A stretch of 48,694 bases of DNA from the NCBI GenBank assembly GCA_964644695.1, contig CAZXWN010000006.1, positions 64,456 through 113,149 of the forward strand, given 5' to 3'. A model generated the notes under the pieces. That model made no database searches, had not been told where the DNA came from, and worked only from the letters and a program-made list of their open reading frames with translations. The stretch is from CAZXWN01 sp964644695 [NCBI: uncultured bacterium]. Its GTDB lineage: Bacteria > UBP4 > UBA4092. Both the position numbers and the translations under genes were made by a program. Each line of letters begins with the position of its first letter. Position 1 is the stretch's first letter. This document shows positions 7,797 through 16,700 of the stretch, one piece after another.

Positions 7797-8831
7797 TTAT
7801 TTGAGGTGGAATAGGTCTTCAAAGGCAAAAATGGCCGGGACACCCCCGGTATGGATGAAGAGAACGGGTTCATCTGCCGCAATAGTCCCCTCTCGGGCCA
7901 AGTCCACCAGTCCCGCCATTGCTTTTCCGGTGTAAACGGGGTCAATCAGTATCCCTTCAGACAAGGCCAGCTTGTTGATCGCCTCCAGACCTTCAGGGGT
8001 TGGTTTTCCATAGCATTCGCCTACATATTGGTCATAGATAAATAAATCATCGGCATAATCAATGGGGTCAAGTCCCAGGACTGTTTCCCCCTCACGAATC
8101 ACTTCCAATATCCTGTTATGGAAATATCCTGTTGTCCGGCTGACACTGATACCCAATACGCGAGTCTGGGGCATGAAAAGTTTACACGCTAATACAAGGC
8201 CGGCCATAGTACCACCGGAACCGAGGGCGGTGACAATGGTTTTGATTTCCAGGTTCTTTTCTTTGAGCTGTTGGGATAATTCCTGTATCATTGCGACATA
8301 ACCCATACTGCCCAGGCCTGTCCCTCCACCAATGGGGATATAGTAAGGTTTCTTCCCCTGTTTTCGTTGCGAGTCTAAATAATCATCAATATTTTTCTGG
8401 AGTTCAGCATCATTCATGTTGGGCATAAAATCCACTGAAGCACCCAGCATCGTATCCAGTAACAGATTCCCGGGTAATCCATTGGGTTTGTCTCCCAACA
8501 GCCAGAGATGACAATCAAAACCATACCGGCAGGCTGCTGCCGCTGTCATCCGGGCATGGTTGGATTGAACCCCTCCCAGAGTGAATAATACTTCCGCTTT
8601 TTTATCCAATGCGTCAGCGACCAGAAATTCAAGTTTACGGGCTTTGTTCCCACCCATGGCTAATCCCGTACAATCATCCCGTTTGATCCACAGATTAGAT
8701 AAGCCATATAAAGAACCAAATCGGTCCATTTTTTCCAATGGAGTGGGGAGATGTGCCAACGAAATGCGGGGAATTTTGGCGAGAGCTTTTTGAGCCTGTT
8801 GTTGGCGGCGAGCCAATAATTTACTCAACAT
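7797..8831 (-). CDS. PLP-dependent D-cysteine desulfhydrase / ACC-deaminase family enzyme
   Basis: A 344-residue fold-type II PLP enzyme. K63 in GGNKARKLEFL is the Schiff-base lysine; GGVQSNHARMTAAA (about 86-99) is the substrate and cofactor loop; IGGGTGLGSMGY and ALGSGGTMAG bind the PLP phosphate. Known members deaminate and desulfhydrate D-cysteine to pyruvate, ammonia and sulfide (DcyD), open 1-aminocyclopropane carboxylate, or cleave cysteate (CuyA). Sequence alone does not pick between them; D-cysteine desulfhydrase is the commonest assignment. The ATG at 8831 has a strong AGGAGGT site. It appears to be a single-gene unit ending in the palindromic terminator at 7743-7766. Confidence 0.85.
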   Translation of the reverse strand: MLSKLLARRQQQAQKALAKIPRISLAHLPTPLEKMDRFGSLYGLSNLWIKRDDCTGLAMGGNKARKLEFLVADALDKKAEVLFTLGGVQSNHARMTAAAACRYGFDCHLWLLGDKPNGLPGNLLLDTMLGASVDFMPNMNDAELQKNIDDYLDSQRKQGKKPYYIPIGGGTGLGSMGYVAMIQELSQQLKEKNLEIKTIVTALGSGGTMAGLVLACKLFMPQTRVLGISVSRTTGYFHNRILEVIREGETVLGLDPIDYADDLFIYDQYVGECYGKPTPEGLEAINKLALSEGILIDPVYTGKAMAGLVDLAREGTIAADEPVLFIHTGGVPAIFAFEDLFHLK

Positions 8832-8856
8832 TGAATACCTCCTGGAGAATAAATAG

Positions 8857-8887
8857 GATTGTCAGGTGTCTCGAAGAGTGACAATCC
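8857..8887 (-). promoter_or_regulatory. hairpin in leader of the PLP-enzyme gene
   Basis: Arms GGATTGTC (8857-8864) and GACAATCC (8880-8887) enclose a 15-base loop, directly upstream of the ribosome site of the gene starting at 8831. It could be a protein-binding operator or a leader hairpin; there is no poly-U tail. Confidence 0.35.
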
Positions 8888-8937
8888 AAACCGTAGGGTT
8901 AGGTTAACACAAACTTTTCAAGTCCGGCTACCTGGAC

Positions 8938-9888
8938 TTAGTCTTCTGACTTGATGATATATGTGGGGTCATCTTTTCGGGATTCTACCATTAATTCCCC
9001 TAAAAGCCCCACACCAAACAACTGAACACCTAAGATAATCAATAAAACGCCCAACATTAATAAAGGCCGATGTCCAATCGTTATCCCCTGAGACCAGAGC
9101 AGGCTCAGATACAGGCAGCAGCAGAATCCTGCAAACAGAGATACCAGTCCGATGGAACCGAAAAAATGGAGTGGAACTTTCCGGAATCGGGTCATCAGGA
9201 TAACGGTCAATAAATCAAAAAATCCTTCGATAAATCGGCGGCTGCCATATTTTGAAGTTCCATTGACTCTCGGTCGGTGATGGATTTTGATTTCTGAGAC
9301 CTTGAATCCAAAATTTTTGGCAAATACCGGGAGAAACCGGTAACGGCCCCCGTATAATCCGATGGATTGAAGGACTTCTTTACGATAGGCTTTGAATCCA
9401 CAGTTGATATCATGAAGTTGAATGTCACAGAACAAATTGACTAATCCATTAAAGACCTTTGAGGGGATCCGTTTGGAGAAGGGGTCCAGTCGGGGATATT
9501 TCCATCCACTGACCACATCAACTCCCTGTCGGATGGTTTCAATAAACCGGGGGATTTCCATGGGGTCATCCTGTAAATCAGCATCCAGAGTCAGGATAAT
9601 GGAACCTCGGGCCCGTTCAAAGGCGCAGGAGAGAGCCGCAGCCTTGCCAAAATTCCGGCGGAACTGAATCACTCGAAGAAAGGGATAATCCTTCTGAAGT
9701 CTCTTGAGTTCTTCAAAACTTCCATCTGTACTGCCGTCATCTACCACCACAACTTCCAGTGATTCGGATAGAGTTTCCCGAACAGTATCTATTTCCTTGA
9801 ACAGGGGAGCCAGACTTTCCCTCTCGTTATAGACCGGGATCACTAAGGACAGGTCGGGTAATAAATCATGGTCTTTATTTTCAGTCAT
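8938..9888 (-). CDS. family 2 glycosyltransferase with two C-terminal membrane helices
   Basis: 316 residues. The N-terminal GT-A domain shows LVIPVYNERESL, VVDDGSTDGS and TLDADLQDDP (the nucleotide-sugar/metal-binding DxD-type site), then DINCGFKAYRKEV. Two hydrophobic helices follow (about 235-295). This is the DPM1/ArnC/GtrB-like group, which transfers a sugar or sugar phosphate to polyprenyl phosphate on the cytoplasmic face of the membrane to feed surface polysaccharide or protein glycosylation. The GT-C-like protein at 45980 is the kind of enzyme that uses such lipid-linked sugars, but is far away. The actual sugar cannot be read from the sequence. Confidence 0.88.
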   Translation of the reverse strand: MTENKDHDLLPDLSLVIPVYNERESLAPLFKEIDTVRETLSESLEVVVVDDGSTDGSFEELKRLQKDYPFLRVIQFRRNFGKAAALSCAFERARGSIILTLDADLQDDPMEIPRFIETIRQGVDVVSGWKYPRLDPFSKRIPSKVFNGLVNLFCDIQLHDINCGFKAYRKEVLQSIGLYGGRYRFLPVFAKNFGFKVSEIKIHHRPRVNGTSKYGSRRFIEGFFDLLTVILMTRFRKVPLHFFGSIGLVSLFAGFCCCLYLSLLWSQGITIGHRPLLMLGVLLIILGVQLFGVGLLGELMVESRKDDPTYIIKSED

Positions 9889-10011
9889 ATAGTGGCTAAT
9901 CTTACCAGAACTCCATCCTAAAATCAGGATAATTTCTCCAAATAAACAGGGGTGTCAGGTGTGATTCAGTAATTATTTTATCCTCTCCAAACTATCCACA
10001 CTCTTGCCGAC

Positions 10012-10052
10012 TCATCCACGGACCAGCTCGGACTTACTCCGTGGATTCTTCG
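10012..10052 (-). repeat. dispersed palindromic repeat, family 1, copy A
   Basis: Arms ATCCACGGA (10014-10022) and TCCGTGGAT (10038-10046) enclose CCAGCTCGGACTTAC and are followed by TCTTCGTT. It is homologous, in reverse orientation, to the elements at 30352-30402 and 41280-41330. Similarity includes the loop (GCTCGGA) and the outer CGTT flank, so it is more than a chance palindrome. Confidence 0.75.
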
Positions 10053-10135
10053 TTCTCACCGACGAAGCAGAAACGAACCGGGTTGGTCTAAAACCACATA
10101 ATTACCATGTAATCATTCACACTGTTCCCCTGATT

Positions 10136-10223
10136 TGTCATTCCTGCATGGTCTAAGCAGGAATCCATAAGGGCTTATGTCTTAAATCAAGATTCTGGAT
10201 TCCTGCTTTCGCAGGAATGACAG
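10136..10223. repeat. TTCCTGC/GCAGGAA hairpin repeats, family 2, paired inverted copies
   Basis: Two hairpins face each other. The left one is TGTCATTCCTGC (10136-10147) with GCAGGAATCCA (10157-10167). The right one is TGGATTCCTGC (10196-10206), loop TTTC, and GCAGGAATGACAG (10211-10223). The two halves are inverted copies, so the whole 88 bases can also fold as one long stem. A third copy lies just after the Kelch-like gene at 11398-11422. The unit resembles short REP-like palindromes found in intergenic spaces of many bacteria. Confidence 0.8.
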
Positions 10224-10274
10224 TTCGGATTAACGCGATAGTTCCTATTAGATAGCCTGAGTTAAAAACAATTG

Positions 10275-10303
10275 TTGACAGTCCGTGATAAAGGGTATAG
10301 ATT
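10275..10303 (+). promoter_or_regulatory. sigma-70 type promoter for the Kelch-like gene
   Basis: TTGACA (10275-10280), a 17-base spacer and TAGATT (10298-10303). It lies 38 bases before the ATG at 10342, with a GGGGA ribosome site at 10326-10330. The -35 is perfect, the -10 moderate. Confidence 0.5.
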
Positions 10304-10341
10304 GGTGACAATGACGACTGAAAAAGGGGATTCTACAACCT

Positions 10342-11394
10342 ATGAGGATGAGTAAACAATTACTTTGTTTGTTAATTTTAGTATTGATGGCTTCGCTTTC
10401 TTTTGCTGCCGGTGAAGGCGGATGGGTGAAAAGCAGTCAAACCAGTTTTATGGCATACAATCCTGTTATTACCTGGAATCAAAAGCTAGTCACGGCCATT
10501 TCTAACTCTATTGTCATTGGTTCATTAAGTGATAAAGGAGATATTGATAGCTGGCTGCTTGTTAATCGACCTGGTCTGATTGTTTATGATGAGATGTCCA
10601 TAACGACGACGGATAAGTATATGTTTGTTTCTGGTGGGTATAGAAATAATTATTATTCGTCTGGTGGAAATGTTTCAGATCTATATCAATTAACTTTAAG
10701 TCCAGACAGTATAGGATATGTGGTTTATTCAGGTTTTATGGATACTCCCAGAGGAAAACATTCCAGTTTGATGGTGAATGATTATTTGTATATGTTTGGG
10801 GGAAATAACTGGAATAAAGCTGTACCGAATATATTCCTAAATACGGTATCTTATGCCAAATTCAACCGAACGACTGAACGACTTGAAGCATTTCAGTCTG
10901 GATATCCCTTTAAACACATCCAAGGTCCGGTTTATTCTTCGTTTAGATTGGGAAACAAAGTGTATTGTTATGGCCTATACACATATGACCATTCCACGGA
11001 AGTCCCTGTTTGTTATATTGAATCTGCCGATATTCAGGTGGATGGTAAGTTAGGTGATTGGACTGTTGTGGGAGGACCGTATGACCACTATATCCCTGTG
11101 GGTGCTGTTTTTACCCAGCAATCGACCTTGTTTGTATTTGTGAATAGAAGGAGTTCAAGCGAAACAATAAATCCTTGTTATGTAATGGATTTAAAAGATA
11201 GTGGGGTCGAAGGAAATAAGTTTAAGTCGGTGACAGGTTTTACTCCATCAATCCTTGGAGGATCAGATCTTGGTTTAGGTACATGGGGTCGTTTTATATG
11301 TTTTGTAAATGATTATACCTATATTTATGACCCCTTATTAACGAGTGCTCCATTGTTTGAAGAGTCAAATAGTGATAGTAATCTCTATGAATGA
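10342..11394 (+). CDS. secreted Kelch-like beta-propeller protein, function unknown
   Basis: 350 residues with a clear signal peptide (MRMSKQLLCLLILVLMASLS then FAAGEG). The mature part shows repeated beta-rich blocks such as YMFVSGGYRN, YLYMFGGNNW and VYCYGLYTYD, spaced like Kelch blades, so a beta-propeller is likely. Kelch propellers bind proteins or carbohydrates; galactose-oxidase-like enzymes also use the fold, but I see no catalytic site. The gene looks AT-richer than its neighbours. It is a monocistron with its own promoter and terminator, bracketed by family 2 hairpin repeats at 10136-10223 and 11398-11422, which suggests an inserted accessory cassette. The stop is immediately beside the downstream repeat. 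Confidence 0.75.
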   Translation: MRMSKQLLCLLILVLMASLSFAAGEGGWVKSSQTSFMAYNPVITWNQKLVTAISNSIVIGSLSDKGDIDSWLLVNRPGLIVYDEMSITTTDKYMFVSGGYRNNYYSSGGNVSDLYQLTLSPDSIGYVVYSGFMDTPRGKHSSLMVNDYLYMFGGNNWNKAVPNIFLNTVSYAKFNRTTERLEAFQSGYPFKHIQGPVYSSFRLGNKVYCYGLYTYDHSTEVPVCYIESADIQVDGKLGDWTVVGGPYDHYIPVGAVFTQQSTLFVFVNRRSSSETINPCYVMDLKDSGVEGNKFKSVTGFTPSILGGSDLGLGTWGRFICFVNDYTYIYDPLLTSAPLFEESNSDSNLYE

Positions 11395-11397
11395 CGG

Positions 11398-11422
11398 TCA
11401 TTCCTGCGGAAGCAGGAATCCA
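11398..11422. repeat. TTCCTGC/GCAGGAA hairpin repeat, family 2, downstream copy
   Basis: TCATTCCTGC (11398-11407), loop GGAA, and GCAGGAATCCA (11412-11422). It has the same arms as the pair at 10136-10223 and begins three bases after the stop codon of the Kelch-like gene. Confidence 0.8.
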
Positions 11423-11450
11423 GTATCTTATTTTTATTCTGAGTCGTAAC

Positions 11451-11498
11451 AGGGGTGTTGCATCGGTTCCCAACCGGTGGACACCCCTGATTGTTTTT
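11451..11498 (+). terminator. long hairpin, probable terminator of the Kelch-like gene
   Basis: Outer arms AGGGGTGT (11451-11458) and ACACCCCT (11481-11488) and inner arms CGGTT (11464-11468) and AACCG (11472-11476) give a strong stem, followed by GATTGTTTTTAT. The U tract is a few bases late but adequate. Confidence 0.6.
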
Positions 11499-11570
11499 AT
11501 AGGGGAGGATACTCTCATCACTGGCAAAAGTGCCAGGATGTTCTTTGACAACTAAATCGGAAATGAATCT

Positions 11571-13652
11571 CTATTTTTTCTTTGTTTTCTTTTTCGGTGC
11601 GGGTTTTACCGGTGTTTTGGGTTTTGGTGTTACGGTCTCTTTTGTGGGTACTGATTTCTGGGTACTAATGAAATAATTGATTTGCGGTTGAGCAATAAAC
11701 TGCCATGAATTTTCTGTCTGCCGGGAAGGTAATGACCCATCCAAAGTGGAGGATTTATCCGACCCGGTAACCTGCCATAAATATTTCCCTGTGGGAACAG
11801 GCAGTTCGATGATAATGGGTTGGGCATCCCGAGGCTGGTAATTAAAACCGAACCCCTGGCCCTGCGTGGCCTGTGACAGCGTCAAATGTAATTTAGCAGG
11901 AACACCCTGTTGTTTGACCGCCATCAGAATCAATCCATTTTGAGTGGGAATGATAGTCCTGTCTTTATCTGGAGAAAGATGGTTCGGTACAGATTTGGTT
12001 TGAGCCTCATAAAATTCGACAATGGCCTTTGAAAATCCCAAGGCAGGATCTGTGTCCGTCGTATCTTCCAGGAAGCCAGCCAGATCAATCGTGGCGCCTT
12101 TGATTTCAGACCCTATGGCATTTCTGACCATGGATTTATCCTGTTCATCCAGCATGACGATCCATTGCCGTTTCTTTGCCAGAATCACAAAGTCCTGCAG
12201 GAAAGATTCCTTTAAGGTTGATTTCCAGGCGGGAGACAACATGACGACTGATTGGGAGGGAATAAAAGCCATTGAGTCGGAATTGGCCCACCGCATGGGA
12301 AGATATCCTGCAGCCTGATGAACCATGGACTGGAAATCACCGGCTAACATATCTCCCCGCAGATTAAGTGGAGAAGAAACAATATACAGATAAGGTGAGA
12401 CTCTCTTACTTCGGATATTCTGAACAGAGGTTAAAGTAGCTTTTCCCCGGGCATATCCCGTTTCAATCGGACTCCCTGCTGCATTGATCATAAATCGCGG
12501 GTCTTCCTTGCCATTGACTCCTGCACCCATAAATTGGGCGTTGATAATCAGTTCTGGTTGTAATGGCAAAGATATCCGGACGGGCAGGTCTCTTAACCAG
12601 TTCCCGGGTTCTCCGGTGGAATTTCGGACTCCACTGGCCATGACATACAGGGGTTTTCCTTTGTCCGAACTGATACCGACTAATGATAAAGTGGATTGGA
12701 TTTTACTTAATCCACCGTCTGCCTGTTTGGAATCTGAATACAGAGAGACTCCGACCACATCAGCCATTTCCATCCATTGTTGAACATCCAATGCTCCATG
12801 GGCACTTCCACTGGAAGCCAGGATAGAAGCAGCGTTTCCGTCTAAGTGCCAGATGACAGGTTGCTCTGAATAGTTATGCCATTGTGTCTTGACCAGGTCA
12901 AACTCACTTAACAGCCAGTCATTCATGGCTCGGAGATAATCAAAATAGGCTTTTTCAGACAGGGGATACCGATTATCCCAATCATTGGCGGGGATGGGTA
13001 AGTCATCAAAACTGTTGAAACTGGTTCGATAATCTCGATTGATTAAATCAATCGAATCCACTCGTTTCTGTAACCATGACAGCCAGTAAGTCCGGGCATA
13101 AGAACTCCGTTGTATGAACTGATATTGACCGGCCTGTGATTTGCTGGGAATAAATAACTGAGAGAACGTCTCGCTGAATATTCCAATAGTGAATCCAGCC
13201 ATAGAAGGTCTCTTCCCATAAGTCGATGCATAATACCGGGTTTCTTCATTTAACCATTTTTCATATTCGGGATTTCCAATAATGGATTCCAGACTGGGGT
13301 TGGATACGGGTGTGGAACTCTCGGATAAGACTTTCTGATACAGATAGTTTGTTCCCGTGGATTGTTTGGCATCCACTCCCTGGATGATGATTTTCATGTG
13401 GCGTTTATCTGCCTCATCAAACAGGCTGTCCAGTATGACTTCACTTTTCCCGTCTTCCCAGATATGTGCCGGAGGGATGACACTGATGACTTGGGCTCCT
13501 GCCTTTTGTGCCAAATCAAGACACTGAAGTGCGTGAGTACTGCTTCGCAGGTTGTTGAAGTTTAGAGTATATCCAATTTGAGTGGCGCCCAGTGCCAGGG
13601 AAGCGGCGAATAATATGCAGATGAGAGAAAGGTAGATTGATAACTTTTTCAT
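11571..13652 (-). CDS. secreted TIM-barrel glycoside-hydrolase-like protein with Lys/Pro tail
   Basis: Starting at the ATG at 13652 gives 693 residues and puts a clean signal peptide at the very N-terminus (MKKLSIYLSLICILFAASLA); an upstream ATG at 13688 in frame would add a poor 12-residue leader. The next region alternates beta strands and helices (GYTLNFNN, AGAQVISVIPP, HMKIIIQGVDA, MAGFTIGIFSETF, ADVVGVSLYSDS), resembling GH42-like or other TIM barrels. A C-terminal beta-rich part (about 600-670) ends in a Pro/Lys-rich tail (TPKPKTPVKPAPKKKTKKK), which may hold the protein to an acidic wall. I cannot name the family or confirm a catalytic pair. It lies 140 bases downstream of the giant amidase gene on the same strand, past that gene's terminator. 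Confidence 0.65.
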   Translation of the reverse strand: MKKLSIYLSLICILFAASLALGATQIGYTLNFNNLRSSTHALQCLDLAQKAGAQVISVIPPAHIWEDGKSEVILDSLFDEADKRHMKIIIQGVDAKQSTGTNYLYQKVLSESSTPVSNPSLESIIGNPEYEKWLNEETRYYASTYGKRPSMAGFTIGIFSETFSQLFIPSKSQAGQYQFIQRSSYARTYWLSWLQKRVDSIDLINRDYRTSFNSFDDLPIPANDWDNRYPLSEKAYFDYLRAMNDWLLSEFDLVKTQWHNYSEQPVIWHLDGNAASILASSGSAHGALDVQQWMEMADVVGVSLYSDSKQADGGLSKIQSTLSLVGISSDKGKPLYVMASGVRNSTGEPGNWLRDLPVRISLPLQPELIINAQFMGAGVNGKEDPRFMINAAGSPIETGYARGKATLTSVQNIRSKRVSPYLYIVSSPLNLRGDMLAGDFQSMVHQAAGYLPMRWANSDSMAFIPSQSVVMLSPAWKSTLKESFLQDFVILAKKRQWIVMLDEQDKSMVRNAIGSEIKGATIDLAGFLEDTTDTDPALGFSKAIVEFYEAQTKSVPNHLSPDKDRTIIPTQNGLILMAVKQQGVPAKLHLTLSQATQGQGFGFNYQPRDAQPIIIELPVPTGKYLWQVTGSDKSSTLDGSLPSRQTENSWQFIAQPQINYFISTQKSVPTKETVTPKPKTPVKPAPKKKTKKK

Positions 13653-13741
13653 AAATGATTTTGACTCCATGAATATAAATCTGTCCAAAGATAATTATAT
13701 AAGAGGAATAGCCTCAGAGCCGAATCTGAAACAGGATTTCC

Positions 13742-13774
13742 AAATAAAAAAGGCGGCCTTTATTCAGGCCGCCT
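13742..13774 (-). terminator. Rho-independent terminator of the giant amidase gene
   Basis: Minus-strand stem GGCGGCCT / AGGCCGCC (13752-13759 with 13766-13773), loop GAATAA, then six U (13746-13751) and more U. It lies just after the stop at 13793, so the downstream gene probably has its own promoter. Confidence 0.9.
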
Positions 13775-13792
13775 CTGTAAAATCAAACAGCG

Positions 13793-16700
13793 TTACAGAA
13801 GTGCAGGGTCGATATATTCAGTTCCCCGAACCTCTCGTAGATAGTCAACATCCTGAATGGCCATCATTCCGGTGGCATCATTCTGAGCCATGAATTGCAT
13901 TTGATGGAAACCATTTCTGCCGGTTCCTGATAAATACATCCATCCGTCCACGATATTACCGAACTGCGCCACCGCTATCAATTGCCCCGGTGTACTGACA
14001 AAATCATAACTTCCATTACTGGTGACACCATAACAGGCCAGCATTGCCAGGGAATTGTAAGTGGTGAAGTTTCCAGATAACAAATCAATGTTAGCCTTGA
14101 TTCCTATCGGTAACCCAGGGATGGAAGGCGGTGTATAAATACTCCCGCTGGTAGTGGTTGCGGTGAACTTGGCACCCTTGAGTCCGGAGGATGAGGCACC
14201 CGTGAAGTTTAACTTTAACTGGTTATTAGTATCAAATTCCAGTGCCGGGAGACTGATGGACCCATTGATTTGTTCTGTTCCCCAATACTGATTCAATGCC
14301 TGTTGAGTTGTCAGGACACTGCCATTGTAATGGAGCAGAGTGTTTGCACGAGGCAATTTGATTATTTCCGGAGCCATTGGCAGTACCTGGATTTCCTGAA
14401 TAAATATTGTGACCGGGCTGCTGCCGGCGGTCATGAGTATCTGAGGATAACCCGGGCCGGTACTGCGTGTGTATAGAGGAACATCAATCCATGTCCAGGT
14501 GGAAGGAACTCCGAAATAGATATTGGCTCCCACATCTGCCCGATTATTCCCCGGGATGATTCCATTGAAATGGAATAGGCTGACTTGAGCATTATTATTT
14601 GCTACGGAAGCTGCCACCTTCATTCGCGCCAGGTACCAGGAATCACTCTGATAGAAATTATGATGCTGGAACAGTGGAGTCATCTTAATACCCTGGTTTG
14701 CATTGGAGAAGGTGAAACACATGACATTAGAAGCCTTCGTCCCTGCCTTATCGGTGGTGGAAGCTGCAAATGCCACAGCAGGTAAAGCCGTCTTATCAGG
14801 GGCAATCTCTAATCCATAATTCCAGATATCCTCGAAACTGCTGAACTGACCCACCCAGAAATACCGGGGGTAAACAGTCAGGTATTCACTGTCTTGATCT
14901 GCCGTATAAGGTGCGCCCGATAATGGAGACGCCGTGATTTTGATTCGGACATTGCCTGATAGATTATCCAGACAACGAATCCTGATTCCCGTAGCGCCTG
15001 ACCATGTTACTTCCAGCTTGCTGGTGTCTTCCACATATAAAGCATCTTGTCGTCCAAAGGAGGCCGGAATCGCTGGCCCTGACAGGGTCTCAGTGAACGG
15101 CAGCAGATTTACGACGATATCTTCACCGCTTCTCATCGGGAGAATCGGTAATCTGTCTAAACGATAAGTGGAGTATTTTACCAACGAAGTAACTTGACTG
15201 GTCCCATTCAGATTTGCTACTCCAAATATATTCAGACCTGTTGTAGGTGTGGCTGATGTATTTTGAATAACGGTTGAACCTGATAACGAGGCTAATCCTG
15301 CCCAGTTAGAGATGAGGCTGTAAGTGGCGCTGTTATCTCTGACATAATCTTTTAGAACCAGGCTGGAGGAGGCTGTTTGCCCTGTCAATCGTTTGACGGC
15401 CGGTAATGAATCAACGGAGGGCCCTTTGGCAATATCAAAGAAATCCAATACCCTGCTCATTATCGTTGTCTGTATGGAGGATGAAACAATCGTTTCAAAG
15501 GGGAACCCCAGATAAACTAATTTGTAAGTTCCGGAATACTGAACTCCAGCCACCGTACCAGAACCGGCAGAAGTATATTCCATCGCTGCTACGGATCCTC
15601 CGGTCGGAGTGATGACATCGGGCCAGTTAACTTTGTAGGTGTTTGCTGAACCATTGTCGTAAGTAATATTATTTATTCCATTGAAGATTGAACCTGACTT
15701 GCCATAAGCGACAAAAGTACCTGCGTTATCCTGGACATAATTAGCCTTTAGATAATTATCTACAAAGGTTACTGTTCCAGACCGATCCAGGTCCCATGCA
15801 ACCTCGGCGCCGGTGAGGAATAGATTTCCTCCCCCGTTTAAGTAGTTTTGCAGCTGAGTCTGTTGTGCGGCATTAATGGAGGCATCATTTGTGGGGTCAA
15901 CTGTACTGACTTCAGACTGGATGCCAGCAATCCAGATAATGGCCTTGTATTGTGACAGGTCCATGTCAGGCAGGGACTGGTGTTCACAAGCATCAAAGGC
16001 AACATTCTTACCCCAGGCATCAATGGCTCTGGCATGTTCCACAATATAATCTTTTGTATCCATGCGGTTTGGCCAGTGGCGATAAAGAACGTCCCCAGAA
16101 TATGAATAAAAGACTCGCGTAGAAATATCCAGCTTATCGAATCCATTTACAATCAGTATTTTGGGTGTCTCGGAATTTAGTGCCATTTTGGCGGCTAACA
16201 CTTCTGTGGCAAAACTTTCTCCACCTTCATTGATGGCTGTAACACGGAAAAAATAGGTTTTCCCGGGAGTCAGTCCGGACATAACACAAGTTGTCTGGCT
16301 GACTGTGGTGGAATCTACAAAGCCCTTCCCATGAGTTCCATAATATACTTTGTATCCGGTAGCCTTATCTCCGAAGATATTTCTTCCGTCGCTATTATAG
16401 GGAGATTCAGTCCAGTTTAAGGTGACTGTCGTACTGGAATTTTGTCGGACCTTAAAATACAAGGGAGGTTCAGGAAGTAGTTTGGGTGTTACCCCTGCTT
16501 TATTTGCAAAGTACTTTACGGTTCCCTGATATACTGCTCTTGCCAGCACTCTTTTAAACTTGGGGTCATGATACATGGCCATATCTGTCGCACTGTCATG
16601 AAATAACCATTCCCCAAGGAAAATGGGCATTGCATATCCAACATTTGCCGGACTGTTTTCTCCATATTCCCCATAATTTTTCCCACCATTCGTGAAATTT

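Larger units (their letters stand above)
9889..10341. other. 453-base intergenic region with two palindromic repeat families and a promoter
   Basis: No coding frame is convincing here. It holds one copy of the ATCCACGGA palindrome (10012-10052), a double copy of the TTCCTGC hairpin (10136-10223), and a plausible sigma-70 promoter (10275-10303) for the Kelch-like gene. The glycosyltransferase gene starts divergently at 9888, so its promoter also lies here, but I see no clear one. Confidence 0.7.

Noticed and set aside
10136-10223. CRISPR array
   Set aside because: Repeats are only paired inverted hairpins with unequal spacing; no series of direct repeats and no cas genes.
10136-11422. Classical insertion sequence around the Kelch-like gene
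   Set aside because: The gene between the repeats has a signal peptide and beta-rich repeats, no DDE or other transposase motif, and no target duplication that I can see.
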